Counted from the stretch's first letter, positions 1 through 11,857 are shown. The stretch is 64,000 bases of DNA from Prevotella fusca JCM 17724 (GCF_001262015.1 NZ_CP012074.1:268501-332500), one strand, 5' to 3'. Notes: generated from the letters alone by a model not told the origin. Numbers and translations: made by a program.

Positions 1-2338
<2,338 letters not shown>

Positions 2339-2397
2339 TTAGGTTTCTATCTTCAAATTCCTTTCTCATGAAAGAGAGAATAAAAGGATAACGACAA

Positions 2398-2405
2398 CAA
2401 AGTTA
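2398..2405 (-). promoter_or_regulatory. Probable -7 element for the beta-galactosidase gene
   Basis: The minus strand reads TAACTTTG, matching the Bacteroidetes -7 consensus TAnnTTTG, about 72 nt upstream of the ATG. No clear TTTG -33 box lies at the expected distance, so the promoter may need an activator. Confidence 0.45.
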
Positions 2406-2448
2406 ACAAAAAAAACAGTAATCATCGACTTATCTCCCGAAAAATATG

Positions 2449-2456
2449 TATATTTG
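2449..2456 (+). promoter_or_regulatory. Probable -7 element for susC
   Basis: TATATTTG matches TAnnTTTG and lies 40 nt upstream of the susC ATG. No good -33 box is visible, which would fit a regulated promoter. Confidence 0.5.
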
Positions 2457-2496
2457 CTTAGATAATCAGTATATATAACATTTATTACCTCCTAAC

Positions 2497-5232
2497 ATGG
2501 CTGGACAGAACTTCATAACTCATTCCATAGTTTGCTGCCTTTTGATAGTTGGTTCAACAGATGCAGCAAATGCGCAGAGACGTAACAAGCCGCTTGCAGC
2601 AGTTCAGAAGCAACCGTTATTCCACGTCAATGACACCCTCCCCGTTGTCGGTTCAATGGCAAAGGTGGGAGAAAAGCAGATGAATAAAGGTTTGGTTAAT
2701 TCTGCCATCAACGCCCTTTCTGGACAAGCTGTCGGTGTAAACGTTGTTACAAACGGACAGGACCGAATGGCGATGTTGACAAGTGTGCGCGTTCGTGGTA
2801 CCACATCACTTACGGGTGGCAACGACCCTCTGGTCCTTATAGATGGTGTTTCGTGTGATTTGGCAACTCTTTCTACCATTTACCCAGCTGACATCGAGAG
2901 CTTCACCATTCTCAAGAATGCTGCAGAGACCTCCAAGTATGGTTCCCGTGGAGCATCGGGAGTTATCGAAGTAAAGACAAGACGTGGTAATGGTAGTAAG
3001 TTTCAGATTTACTATGACGGAGCGGTAGGATTCGATGTAGTATACAAACGCCTCCGCATGCTAAATGCAGCAGAGTACATTAGTGCAGCGAAAGCATTGG
3101 GTTTGGATTATGTTGATAAGGGTTATGACACTGATTTCCAAAAGGAAATCGTACGAACAGGTTTCGTCAATTCGCATCATGTGGCTTTTAGCGGGGGTGG
3201 AGAGAAGTCTAACTATCGTGCCTCATTGGGCTATGTACGTGGACAGACGGTTATTAAAAACAAGGATTACAATAACTTCATGGCGAAACTGGATATCTCA
3301 CAGCTTGCCTTTGACGAGAAGTTAAAGATAGACTTTGGTGTATTCGGATCATCCCAACAAGACGAAAAGATATTTGATATTCAAGCACTTTCCTACTCCA
3401 CCGCTGCTATGAACCCGACCCTTTCGTTTCACAAGGTCGGCAGTGGATGGCAGAGAAACGGTACAGCTTCACAAATTGCACCAACAGAACCACTCCTGTT
3501 TGAGCGCAACGATGAGAAGAATCTTACGTTCAATTCACACCTGCAACTGTCCCTACAACTGCCTTATGACCTGCAACTGTCAGCCTTGGGTTCCTATTCT
3601 TACACTTCAACTGAGAATGCGAAGTTTGCACCTACATGGGTATGGGCACAGGGACTGGCATACAGAGGGGAACGAAAAACCGAGGAAATGTTAGGTAACA
3701 TCTCTCTTGACTGGAAGCATCGTTGGGGAACAAACGACCTGTCAGCCACGGTCCTTGCCGAATATCAGAAGAAGAAGTTAGCTGCCTTCTGGACTCAGGT
3801 TAAGGGACTTAGCAACAATAACTTTGGATATAACAACCTTGGCACAGCTTCCGACCGACCATACGGAGGAACTGGTAGCAGCTATGCCGACCCAAGTCTT
3901 GCTTCTTTCATGGGGACCGTTACCTATACACTGCTCGACCGATACACGCTTAACCTGACAACACGTGCAGACGGTTCGTCAATGGTTGGCAAAGACCACA
4001 CCTGGGGATTCTTCCCTTCAATCTCAGCAACATGGAATATGAAGAAAGAGAACTTCCTTCGCAATTATGACCCCATCAGTCTGATGAACATAAGAACGGG
4101 TTATGGACGCTCAGGAAACCTCGGTGGCATCAGTTCCTATTTGACCTTAAAGCAGTTTGTTCCTGTTGGTTTGATTTCACACAACGGCACGCCGACAGTT
4201 ACAATGGGTACCTTGCGCAACAGTAATCCTGATTTACGCTGGGAGGTGCGCAGCACCTTTAATATTGGTACAGACCTCGGACTGTTCAATAATCGTCTGC
4301 TTCTTACGGCAGAGTACTACTATTCCAAGACTACCGATATGCTCTACGAATACGATGTGCCTGTTCCACCTTTCGCCTTCGACAAGCTATTGGCAAATAT
4401 CGGTTCTATGTCCAACAGCGGTTTTGAGTTGGGTGTCGGCGTCGTTCCCATCTCAAAGAAAGACATGGAGCTAAACATCAATATCAACATGGCGTGGCAG
4501 AAGAACAAACTCCTTTCCCTCAACGGCAAGCACAACGGCAGGGAAATGACTGCTCCCGACATAACATCAATCGGAGGAATGAACGGTGCTGGCTTCCACG
4601 GCGGCTACAACAACATCCTTTATCAGATCGTAGGACAGCCTTTGGGCGTTTTCTATCTTCCTCACTGCAAAGGTATCGTTGACAACGGATATGGACATAA
4701 CAAATACGACATTGCCGACTTGAACAATGACGGTATAATAGATCTCAGCGACCATGGTGACCGCTACATTGCAGGACAGGCTACACCAAAGATGACATTG
4801 GGGTCAAACATCAGTTTCAGATACAAGGACTTCGACCTTTCCTTGCAGATGAACGGTGCTTTCGGACATAAGATATTCAACGGAACAGCACTGTCTTATC
4901 TGAATATGTCGAACTTCCCAGACTATAACGTACTCGCAGAAGCTCCCGAACGGAACATCGTTGACCAGAACGTAACTGACTATTGGCTGGAAAACGGAGA
5001 CTATCTGAACCTCGATTACCTCACAATAGGTTGGAATACACCTGTCAGAAACAGGTTCATCAGTTCACTACGTGTCTCTTTCAACATCAACAACCTTGCT
5101 ACCATTACAGGCTACAGCGGTTTGACACCGATTATAAACAGCTATGTAGTGGACAACACATTGGGTATTGATGACAAGCGGACCTATCCTCCTTATCGTA
5201 CTTACTCCATCGGTGTAAGTATTAAGTTCTAA
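2497..5232 (+). CDS. SusC/RagA-like TonB-linked outer-membrane transporter
   Basis: TonB-dependent outer-membrane barrel that imports oligosaccharides (or peptides) together with the SusD-like lipoprotein encoded 32 bp downstream. The 911-residue product has a weak signal peptide ending near ANA-Q, a plug domain with the hallmark VRVRGTTSLTGGNDPLVLID and GASGVIEVKTRRG stretches, and a long beta-barrel ending in SIGVSIKF with a terminal phenylalanine. Unlike typical SusC proteins of about 1000 residues it lacks the N-terminal carboxypeptidase-regulatory-like domain, going from the signal peptide almost straight to a TonB-box-like segment (DTLPVVG) and the plug. The ATG at 2497 follows a CCTCC run rather than a purine-rich Shine-Dalgarno, which is normal in this phylum. 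Substrate not predictable. Confidence 0.93.
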   Translation: MAGQNFITHSIVCCLLIVGSTDAANAQRRNKPLAAVQKQPLFHVNDTLPVVGSMAKVGEKQMNKGLVNSAINALSGQAVGVNVVTNGQDRMAMLTSVRVRGTTSLTGGNDPLVLIDGVSCDLATLSTIYPADIESFTILKNAAETSKYGSRGASGVIEVKTRRGNGSKFQIYYDGAVGFDVVYKRLRMLNAAEYISAAKALGLDYVDKGYDTDFQKEIVRTGFVNSHHVAFSGGGEKSNYRASLGYVRGQTVIKNKDYNNFMAKLDISQLAFDEKLKIDFGVFGSSQQDEKIFDIQALSYSTAAMNPTLSFHKVGSGWQRNGTASQIAPTEPLLFERNDEKNLTFNSHLQLSLQLPYDLQLSALGSYSYTSTENAKFAPTWVWAQGLAYRGERKTEEMLGNISLDWKHRWGTNDLSATVLAEYQKKKLAAFWTQVKGLSNNNFGYNNLGTASDRPYGGTGSSYADPSLASFMGTVTYTLLDRYTLNLTTRADGSSMVGKDHTWGFFPSISATWNMKKENFLRNYDPISLMNIRTGYGRSGNLGGISSYLTLKQFVPVGLISHNGTPTVTMGTLRNSNPDLRWEVRSTFNIGTDLGLFNNRLLLTAEYYYSKTTDMLYEYDVPVPPFAFDKLLANIGSMSNSGFELGVGVVPISKKDMELNININMAWQKNKLLSLNGKHNGREMTAPDITSIGGMNGAGFHGGYNNILYQIVGQPLGVFYLPHCKGIVDNGYGHNKYDIADLNNDGIIDLSDHGDRYIAGQATPKMTLGSNISFRYKDFDLSLQMNGAFGHKIFNGTALSYLNMSNFPDYNVLAEAPERNIVDQNVTDYWLENGDYLNLDYLTIGWNTPVRNRFISSLRVSFNINNLATITGYSGLTPIINSYVVDNTLGIDDKRTYPPYRTYSIGVSIKF

Positions 5233-5264
5233 ACACTTTAACATAACATAAACAACTGTCAAGT

Positions 5265-6890
5265 ATGAAATACTTACTTCGCCCCCTCTTTTTTCTAAGC
5301 ATCCTCACACTGACTGGATGCCTGGATGAGAACACAAGAGACAGCCTCGATGAGCAACAGGTCTACACCTCAGCCAAAGATGTTTATGTCAATGCCGTCG
5401 CTACCTTATACAACCATATAGGAGGCGACAAGGACAGTGAAGGTCTGCAGGGTACTTATCGTGGTGTGTACGACCACAATACGTTCACAACCGATGAAGC
5501 CATCATCCCTGTACGGGGTGGCGACTGGTATGACGGAGGCTTTTGGATGGATTTATATACGCATAACTGGGCAGTAGACAGCAAACCACTTTACGATACA
5601 TGGAAGTACCTATATAAAGTAATAGTGTTCTGCAACGATGCACTTGCAACTATTGACAAGTACAAGCAGCTGCTTACGGATGAGCAATACAAGGCTTATC
5701 GGGCTGAAGTCAGGGCAATCCGTGCCTTATACTACTATTACCTTATGGATATGTTCGGTAATATTCCACTGGTGACAACCGTGAGTGAAAGCACTGAAAA
5801 TGCTGAACAGACAGGCCGCCCGGAGGTATATAAGTTTATTGTGAAGGAACTACAGGACGCAGCACCACTGCTCTCAACAGGGCACAGCAACCTTGTAGGG
5901 ACTGACTATGGACGTGTGACGCGGTCTGTTGCCAATTTCCTGCTTGCCAAGTTAATGCTGAATGGTGAGGTCTACTCTGATGCTGACTGGACTGACAACC
6001 AGCAACCTAAGGGTACACGAATCTACTTTGCCGTTGATGGTCAGCAGATGAATATATGGCAGGCTTGCCGGCATTACTGTGACAAGGTGTCATCCGATGG
6101 ATTTACCTTGACAACAGATTATCCCAGCAACTTCTACGTTCATAACGAGACCTCGCCGGAGAATATATTTGTCATTCCTGTAGACAAGCATCTCTACAAG
6201 AACCAGTTTCAGTATCTCTTCCGTTCCCGTCACTATGCACACGGTGATGCCTTGGGCACTGGTGCTGAGAACGGAGCCTGCGCTACCGTCTCTACTGTCA
6301 ACACCTTTGGCTATGGAACCAATAATGTTGACAAGCGGTATGCCTATAACCTCTACTCTGACACAGTACGTGTGGACGGGAATACCGTCCTCTTAGAGAA
6401 CGGCAAGCCACTCATCTATATGCCACTTGCTGTAGAAATGAATCTTACATACAGTCCGTATATCAAGACGGCAGGTGCAAGAATGGCAAAATATGAGGTT
6501 GACCGCACAGGTTATAACGACGGTAAGAACCCCAACAACGACATTGTTCTCTTTCGCTATGCCGATGTGTTGCTGATGAAGGCCGAGGCTGCAGTGCGCA
6601 ATGGAGGGAATGGCAACACAGAAATGAACCTTGTGAGAAGCCGCAGCGGAATGGGAAACAGAACAGCCACATTGGACAATATCCTTGCCGAACGGCTCAT
6701 GGAACTGATGTGGGAAGGATGGCGTCGCAATGACCTTATCCGCTTCAACCGCTTCCATCAATCCTATGACCTCCGCACAGCACCAACAACGGAAGCCGAC
6801 CGCCACACCATCGTATTCCCTATCCCGTCACGTGCACTGGCTCTCAACGAGAAACTGAAGCAGAACAAAGGTTACAAGGCTCAACCATAA
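5265..6890 (+). CDS. SusD/RagB-like nutrient-binding lipoprotein
   Basis: Surface lipoprotein that caps the SusC-like barrel and captures the glycan. The 541-residue product starts with a type II signal peptide with lipobox LTGC (C19), followed by acidic residues consistent with surface export in Bacteroidetes. The N-terminal SusD-like helices (RAEVRAIRALYYYYLMDMFG, then NIPLVTT) and the C-terminal RagB/SusD region (FRYADVLLMKAEAAVRNGG, then LAERLMELMWEGWRRNDLIRF) are clear. It follows susC by 32 bp and is surely cotranscribed. No SusE-like protein or hybrid two-component sensor follows, so the locus is minimal. Confidence 0.95.
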   Translation: MKYLLRPLFFLSILTLTGCLDENTRDSLDEQQVYTSAKDVYVNAVATLYNHIGGDKDSEGLQGTYRGVYDHNTFTTDEAIIPVRGGDWYDGGFWMDLYTHNWAVDSKPLYDTWKYLYKVIVFCNDALATIDKYKQLLTDEQYKAYRAEVRAIRALYYYYLMDMFGNIPLVTTVSESTENAEQTGRPEVYKFIVKELQDAAPLLSTGHSNLVGTDYGRVTRSVANFLLAKLMLNGEVYSDADWTDNQQPKGTRIYFAVDGQQMNIWQACRHYCDKVSSDGFTLTTDYPSNFYVHNETSPENIFVIPVDKHLYKNQFQYLFRSRHYAHGDALGTGAENGACATVSTVNTFGYGTNNVDKRYAYNLYSDTVRVDGNTVLLENGKPLIYMPLAVEMNLTYSPYIKTAGARMAKYEVDRTGYNDGKNPNNDIVLFRYADVLLMKAEAAVRNGGNGNTEMNLVRSRSGMGNRTATLDNILAERLMELMWEGWRRNDLIRFNRFHQSYDLRTAPTTEADRHTIVFPIPSRALALNEKLKQNKGYKAQP

Positions 6891-7058
6891 CTTTGGTGTT
6901 CATAATTAATTGCCAATATATTCAAGTCTGTTTTCCTGTCAGTCTGCCAACTTGATGAAGAAGGAGTGTAACGGGTTACACGGGTGATGAGAGAGGGAAG
7001 AATGACAAAAGACAGGCTTGAAAACAGGGGTAAGGCAAGGAAGAAGATGAAAAAGATA

Positions 7059-7400
7059 TATTGCTGTCTGATAAAGATTAAATAGCATACGTTCCCACAC
7101 GGAACATCTTTTAAACAGACAACATCCTATTGTCTTTGAAGGAGCAAGCTCCCTGATCAAATAAGAATTACTTGCTTTTGCCGGTACAACTCTTTTCAAA
7201 CAGCAAGTTGATTCCATATCGGCGACATATTGCATCGTATTTAGCACCCAGCACCATTGGTGCTTGCTAACAACACCACATGTGATGGGCATCAACACAT
7301 CGGCTGAAAACGGTAAGAGAAGTTCATTATTGTCATTATATCCTATATAATAAGACACGAAAGGCTACCTTATGCGTGAAATGTTCAGCGGACAGCAATA
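7059..7400 (-). repeat. Family I element, copy a: MITE-like repeat with 22-bp hairpin array
   Basis: Complete copy of a dispersed intergenic element, read on the minus strand. Its ends are imperfect inverted repeats: TATTGCTGTCTGATAAAG at the left, and GACAGCAATA at the right edge (reverse complement TATTGCTGTC). Inside are a leader with ATAATGACAATAATGAAC, 22-bp units whose CAACAC or CAGCAC ends fall at 7249, 7271 and 7293 (exactly 22 apart), and a trailer with TGCAATATG. It fills most of the 565-bp gap between susD and the metallophosphoesterase gene, and its right end lies about 55 bp from that gene's start. No protein is convincingly encoded. Confidence 0.75.
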
Positions 7401-7455
7401 ATAAAGATACATACATGTGCTTATTTCCAAACACCTTTCTAAGAACAAAAAACGA

Positions 7456-8658
7456 ATGTCAATGAAAGCTAATCTCAAGGAACTGTTACTGCCCATCTTG
7501 CTGTTCTGCCTGCTGCTCATCCTACCGGATGTATATGTATGGTGGAAGTATCTGATGCCGTCAGGCACCATCTGGCTCAGCATTGTGTGGTATCTGCCGT
7601 CAGCAGTAACCATTACGACTTTCTACCTTTTCCGCTCAGGCATTTACCACAACACCCTCCTGCGTGCTTTCATCGGTATGATTCTCTGTCTTGATCTTCC
7701 CAAACTGCTGTTTACCCTATTGCAATTCATCCTGCCGACAACAGTTTCCCTGCTATGCGCCATAGCCTTGATAGCCGTCTTCATCTATGGTTTCTTTTTT
7801 GGATGGCGACGTATTGTCGTACGCACAGCAACCTGCGAATCGCCTCTGCTGCCCCTGTCGTTCGATGGCTATCGCATTCTGCAACTGAGCGACCTTCACC
7901 TCGGAACCTACCAACGGAACCCAGGCTTTATAAAGAAACTGGTCAGGATAGTAAACGAACAGAAGCCCGACCTGGTAGTCTTCACCGGCGACCTTGTCAA
8001 CGTACGTGCCGATGAGGTACTCCCCTTCCTTGCCGACCTCAGTAAGATAACCGCACCCGACGGTGTCTACAGCGTCATGGGCAATCATGATTACTGCGAA
8101 TACGGAATGGAAACAAATAATGTAAACAAGCACAACGAACGGCAGGGAGCCTTTGCAAAGGAACCGACAGCCCTACGTAACCAGCGTGTGCTGGAATATC
8201 TGGAGGAAAAGATTGGCTGGCATTTGCTCATGAACGAGCATGTCAACATCATTCGCATACGTCAGGAAGACGGGATCAACAAGAGTGAATCAATATCCCT
8301 TATCGGTGTTGAGAATATCAGCAGACCACCTTTCAAGACCATGGGCGACCTCTCGAAAGCCATGGAAGGACTGGTCAACGGGACATTCAAGATTCTTCTC
8401 AGCCACGACCCCACCCACTGGCGACGCGGTGTATTGCACAAGACTGACATCGCTCTTACCCTTTCAGGACATACACATGCAGGACAGCTCAAGATAGGCA
8501 GGTTCTCTCCTGTCAAGTGGGCATACAATGAATGGGGTGGAAAGTATGTTGAAGATGGTTCCATGCTCCATGTTTCTCTCGGCATCGGTGGCACTGTCCC
8601 CTTCCGATTCGGAGCATGGCCGGAGGTAAATGTAATAAAACTCACAAGCAAACAATAG
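7456..8658 (+). CDS. Membrane-anchored calcineurin-like metallophosphoesterase
   Basis: Metal-dependent phosphoesterase of the YkuE/YaeI-like type, with several N-terminal membrane helices (about residues 8-115) and a catalytic domain after them. Motifs are complete: D146-L-H148 (SDLHLG), FTGDLVN, G-N210-H211-D212, LLSHDP and GHTHAGQ with H339 and H341. Relatives hydrolyse phosphodiester or pyrophosphate bonds such as those of UDP-diacylglucosamine or phospholipids, but the substrate here is unknown. The ATG at 7456 is preferred; an in-frame GTG at 7417 would add 13 residues with no hydrophobic character, and an ATG at 7462 is also possible. It stands alone, 55 bp after repeat copy a. Confidence 0.9.
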   Translation: MSMKANLKELLLPILLFCLLLILPDVYVWWKYLMPSGTIWLSIVWYLPSAVTITTFYLFRSGIYHNTLLRAFIGMILCLDLPKLLFTLLQFILPTTVSLLCAIALIAVFIYGFFFGWRRIVVRTATCESPLLPLSFDGYRILQLSDLHLGTYQRNPGFIKKLVRIVNEQKPDLVVFTGDLVNVRADEVLPFLADLSKITAPDGVYSVMGNHDYCEYGMETNNVNKHNERQGAFAKEPTALRNQRVLEYLEEKIGWHLLMNEHVNIIRIRQEDGINKSESISLIGVENISRPPFKTMGDLSKAMEGLVNGTFKILLSHDPTHWRRGVLHKTDIALTLSGHTHAGQLKIGRFSPVKWAYNEWGGKYVEDGSMLHVSLGIGGTVPFRFGAWPEVNVIKLTSKQ

Positions 8659-8684
8659 CCCCTCCCGGGAAGAGAGGGGGCATA
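8656..8684 (+). terminator. GC-rich hairpin after the metallophosphoesterase gene
   Basis: CCCCTCCC, a GGGAAG loop region and GAGGGGG form a hairpin overlapping the stop codon. It resembles the GC-rich hairpin family seen after several other genes here and may act as a terminator, although no T-run follows. Confidence 0.4.
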
Positions 8685-8777
8685 GATGGCTGTTAGGAAA
8701 CTGCCGGAAGCACCGTTTGGCTTATGTCGAAATCATAGAAATATAGAAAGCCCAAGCATATAGGAAAGCCTGACCAG

Positions 8778-10076
8778 CTACTGCTCCTGATAACTGTCGA
8801 GCCTTGCCAGATAAAACTTTCTAAAGTCACTCCACTTATAATAATAAGGAGTAGAGGTTGCTGAGAACGGCAGCGTAGCCTCTTCCTCGTTGAGCAGCAC
8901 CTTCACAAGGACATCAGCATTAGGATTCTTCGATTTCTTGTAGAAAACAAGCTGGATGTTGGCAGCCATCGGGAAGATGCGCGAATCTATCCATCCTTTT
9001 GCTTCAAGACTGTCTACTTGCGACACCTGCACATAACTTCCGTTGAGGTCGAGCAGACAAGCCAACGGCATAACCATCGTTTCATGCCCGAAGCGCAGCG
9101 ACGCTCCCGGATGCGGAAGGGCAAGACAAGAATCCGCCTCAGTAATCATCCTGCGCAAGAGATTACGCTGGGAGAAAGGTTGTTTACCACCGTTCTGCGG
9201 TGCACCGGCAAAGTGCAGGTACCACCATACGTTGGCACGCTGCCAAAGACGATAACGTTCATCGGGCGTAAAGGCGTCATATAGCGACAGTGAATGGCGT
9301 ATCTCTGAGTTCTGCACGATACCGGCAAGCCCAAAGAGGTCGTGTGCCAGTCGTTCTACTTCAATGTTCCTGTCCACATAATCAGCATCCTTGAAAAGAC
9401 GTGACATCAAGGGTTTGTTGTCTAAATGCCGTTTCTCCCAGTCTTTCATCGCCTTCTTTACCTCCTCGTTCTCTCGTTGCTGAGCGAGTTTCTTGTCTGA
9501 AAGATTCATATAATACATATCGTAATCACTGGCATCGTGGCGGATACGCAGACGTGGATTGTGTCGCAGAAGTTCCTGAAGTGCGTTCTCCATTGACAGG
9601 ATGCAGCGGATGACAACCGTAGACTTGGCATCTATCCACACCGAGTCACTGAAGACGGATGGAAAACGCTCATACATTCGCCGTGCAATCTGCCGATGCT
9701 GCTCAGCACCTAAGGGTGTCAGTTCGCCCCAACGCTTGTATGACTCAGCATACATACGGCGTATTTTCGCCATCACCTCCCTGCCTTTACCGCTAAGCAC
9801 ACCTGCCGAGTCAGCCCGTTCAAGAACCTGCAAAGGGCGCAAATAATCCTTCCCGGAAAGGAGATAGCGTGAGCCGTGCCGCCCATAATGGGAGATGTAA
9901 ACGGGAACATAACCTGTCGGGGGTGCAGTAAGTCTGCCTGAAGGCGCAGGATAGGCAAGACCATTGCTTGCCGACAGTTCTGGCTTTTCATCAATTTCCT
10001 TTCTGAACGATTGTGCATTGATGTGCAGAGATGACAGGAACGTCATCATACACAGCAGAATAAGATATTTTCTCAT
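8778..10076 (-). CDS. Secreted histidine-type acid phosphatase, MINPP/phytase-like
   Basis: Exported phosphatase of the histidine acid phosphatase clan (two-step, phospho-histidine mechanism). The 432-residue product has a signal peptide (residues 1-21, ending INAQ) and the catalytic YGRHGSR motif with H67 as the nucleophile. A second region, RFGHETMVMPL, aligns with the HAE proton-donor motif of multiple inositol-polyphosphate phosphatases but reads H-E-T, one residue shorter. Bacteroides homologues degrade phytate, so inositol phosphates are the best guess for substrate. It is monocistronic, with a promoter at 10159-10166. No phosphate regulon signal was recognised. Confidence 0.85.
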   Translation of the reverse strand: MRKYLILLCMMTFLSSLHINAQSFRKEIDEKPELSASNGLAYPAPSGRLTAPPTGYVPVYISHYGRHGSRYLLSGKDYLRPLQVLERADSAGVLSGKGREVMAKIRRMYAESYKRWGELTPLGAEQHRQIARRMYERFPSVFSDSVWIDAKSTVVIRCILSMENALQELLRHNPRLRIRHDASDYDMYYMNLSDKKLAQQRENEEVKKAMKDWEKRHLDNKPLMSRLFKDADYVDRNIEVERLAHDLFGLAGIVQNSEIRHSLSLYDAFTPDERYRLWQRANVWWYLHFAGAPQNGGKQPFSQRNLLRRMITEADSCLALPHPGASLRFGHETMVMPLACLLDLNGSYVQVSQVDSLEAKGWIDSRIFPMAANIQLVFYKKSKNPNADVLVKVLLNEEEATLPFSATSTPYYYKWSDFRKFYLARLDSYQEQ

Positions 10077-10158
10077 ATCGTAATAAAAATGTTTTATATT
10101 TCTTACAAGGAAGAAACTCCTGCCTCGTAAACGGGCGGAGCTACTTCGTCCTACTTCA

Positions 10159-10166
10159 CAAAGATA
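10159..10166 (-). promoter_or_regulatory. Probable -7 element for the histidine phosphatase gene
   Basis: The minus strand reads TATCTTTG, a perfect TAnnTTTG match, 83 nt upstream of the ATG. Confidence 0.55.
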
Positions 10167-10212
10167 AGTATTTTTTAGTGATTTACAGCCAGAATACGGT
10201 TAAAGGTAAATA

Positions 10213-10250
10213 AAAATCAGGGACAGACAATCTCGTCTGTCCCTGATTTT
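10213..10250 (-). terminator. Rho-independent terminator after the C1 peptidase gene
   Basis: A perfect 16-bp stem (AAAATCAGGGACAGAC and its complement, at 10213-10228 and 10235-10250) with a 6-nt loop and T-rich ends. It can work in both directions but serves the leftward peptidase gene and insulates the phosphatase promoter just beyond it. Confidence 0.8.
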
Positions 10251-10360
10251 GTTCTATGACTGGCTATCTAAGAGACCATTCTTCCTATTATAATACAGCC
10301 TGTCTTTTTCCCTATACGGGGTTAATCTTCATACTTTCCCCAAGAAGATTAGGGCACCCA

Positions 10361-10401
10361 GCCCCACCTCTTCTCCCTTCTTTCGGAGGGGGTGGGGGAG
10401 G
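10361..10401. repeat. GC-rich hairpin repeat (family III)
   Basis: CTCCC, CTTTCGGAGGGGG and TGGGGGAGG lie directly after the stop codon of the C1 peptidase gene. The same pattern recurs at 41551-41588, 43730-43793 and 57703-57735. Confidence 0.6.
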
Positions 10402-10404
10402 TTC

Positions 10405-11808
10405 TTACATATCCTCCTGGAACAACGGGTCCTCAGGAACAACCATGATCGGCTTCTGCTGAGATGCTTTCAGAATGTTCTCAGGAACATACTTGTTGTC
10501 AACTACCAGACGGAAGGTGTATTCATTGAACCAAGGGTTGCTCATAATCAGGCAACCATTCTGCCCGTAAGTGCCTCCCCATGAGTTCTCAACCTTCCAC
10601 TTCTTCGGCTGACCGTTCTCATCCAAGTCAACTGCCGTGAGCGTCATAGCATGTGTTGAACCACTGTCGAAAGTCGAAATGCGGTCTGCCTTGTTCATTG
10701 GGAAAGTCGTTCCGTAGAGCGTTGCATAGTCATAGTTGTCAAGGTCAAGATAACCACGCTTACGGTCGAGCTGCTTGCCCACATCATAACTGGTGTACAT
10801 CTTCGTCGAATCCTTCAGCGAAGCGATTGCCATCTTCGCAATTTCCTCCATCGGAAGGTTCACATACTTCCAGTTATGACCATCGTATGTATGGCGGTCG
10901 TACTCAATTTCGTAAGTCTTATAGTAAGGACGGCGGGGATCATTCATTGCCATAATGAAAGTTCCATTGATGGGTCCGCCCACCGTTTCCTTATAGAATT
11001 CCTGTGGTGTATAGGTTTTTGCCTTGCCTATCTGCTTTCCGTTCTTATCCTTGAAGGCAAAGGTAAAGCTCTTCACCGGCTCACCCAGAGAAAGCGACAG
11101 GATGTGATAGATACTGCCCAGCATCTCGGTCTTGCGTGCCTTGATAGCTGCCTTCGACTTCTTGTCAGCCACCATCTTACGCAGTTCCAGACCGTATTCA
11201 CGCAGTTTTGAAGATACAATCTTTGCCATACGTGAGGTGTTTTCTGCCGAATAGGTCTCAGGCATCGCCTCCATCGGAACAACACCATACTTCTCAACAA
11301 GGTCAGACACACCGCAGAACGTACCGCCATCACTGACCGGACTCTTGAAGAAGAACTGCACGCGTGGGTCGTCTATCGGCTTTCCAGCATTGTCAATCAC
11401 ACCCTGCAGCATCAGATTAGCCTTCTCTAACTGGTCATAGAAAGAGAGATAAACGTGAGAATATTCCACCTTCAACGTATCCTTGTGCTGACGGGCAAAC
11501 TTGGCACGCAGCACGTTCAGTCCCGTAAAGAGCCAGCAACGTCCCGAGCTCTTCTGGTTATGGATGTTCTGCTTCGGCGTTTCCACACTGAAGTAGGTGT
11601 CCACAGGACCTGCATTGGGGAAGTTAAGGGCAAGGTCGTCAATAGCATTTGTAGCGATAGCATTCGACAGTGCACGGTCAGCCGTCGTCAGTCCTGCTTT
11701 CTGAATCTGCTGAAGCATCTGTGTGTCAATACCACCATCTCTCATCTGCGCCTGAAGCGTGAGCGCACAGCCCAGCAACCCACAGGCAATTAACATATTC
11801 TTCTTCAT
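10405..11808 (-). CDS. Secreted C1-family aminopeptidase (bleomycin hydrolase/PepC-like)
   Basis: Papain-fold cysteine aminopeptidase of the C1B type, 467 residues. Catalytic residues are visible: Q85 and C91 in NQKSSGRCWLF, H386 in STHAM and N408 in VENSWGG. Unlike cytosolic PepC of Firmicutes it has a clear signal peptide (residues 1-20, ending LQAQ), so it probably works in the periplasm or outside the cell on peptides, in keeping with asaccharolytic growth of oral Bacteroidales. The C-terminus is extended past the family's usual end (KPIMVVPEDPLFQEDM), so the self-compartmentalising C-terminal residue may not be at the active site. Promoter at 11858-11865; terminator at 10213-10250. Confidence 0.92.
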   Translation of the reverse strand: MKKNMLIACGLLGCALTLQAQMRDGGIDTQMLQQIQKAGLTTADRALSNAIATNAIDDLALNFPNAGPVDTYFSVETPKQNIHNQKSSGRCWLFTGLNVLRAKFARQHKDTLKVEYSHVYLSFYDQLEKANLMLQGVIDNAGKPIDDPRVQFFFKSPVSDGGTFCGVSDLVEKYGVVPMEAMPETYSAENTSRMAKIVSSKLREYGLELRKMVADKKSKAAIKARKTEMLGSIYHILSLSLGEPVKSFTFAFKDKNGKQIGKAKTYTPQEFYKETVGGPINGTFIMAMNDPRRPYYKTYEIEYDRHTYDGHNWKYVNLPMEEIAKMAIASLKDSTKMYTSYDVGKQLDRKRGYLDLDNYDYATLYGTTFPMNKADRISTFDSGSTHAMTLTAVDLDENGQPKKWKVENSWGGTYGQNGCLIMSNPWFNEYTFRLVVDNKYVPENILKASQQKPIMVVPEDPLFQEDM

Positions 11809-11857
11809 TGTTTTTTAATAATATAAGGTAAAGGGTTATTTACAAACTTATTCTCTA

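Noticed and set aside
6939..7358. 139-codon open frame on the minus strand
   Set aside because: It lies in repeat copy a, is Cys/His-rich without protein-like pattern, and its sequence follows the repeat rather than a conserved protein.
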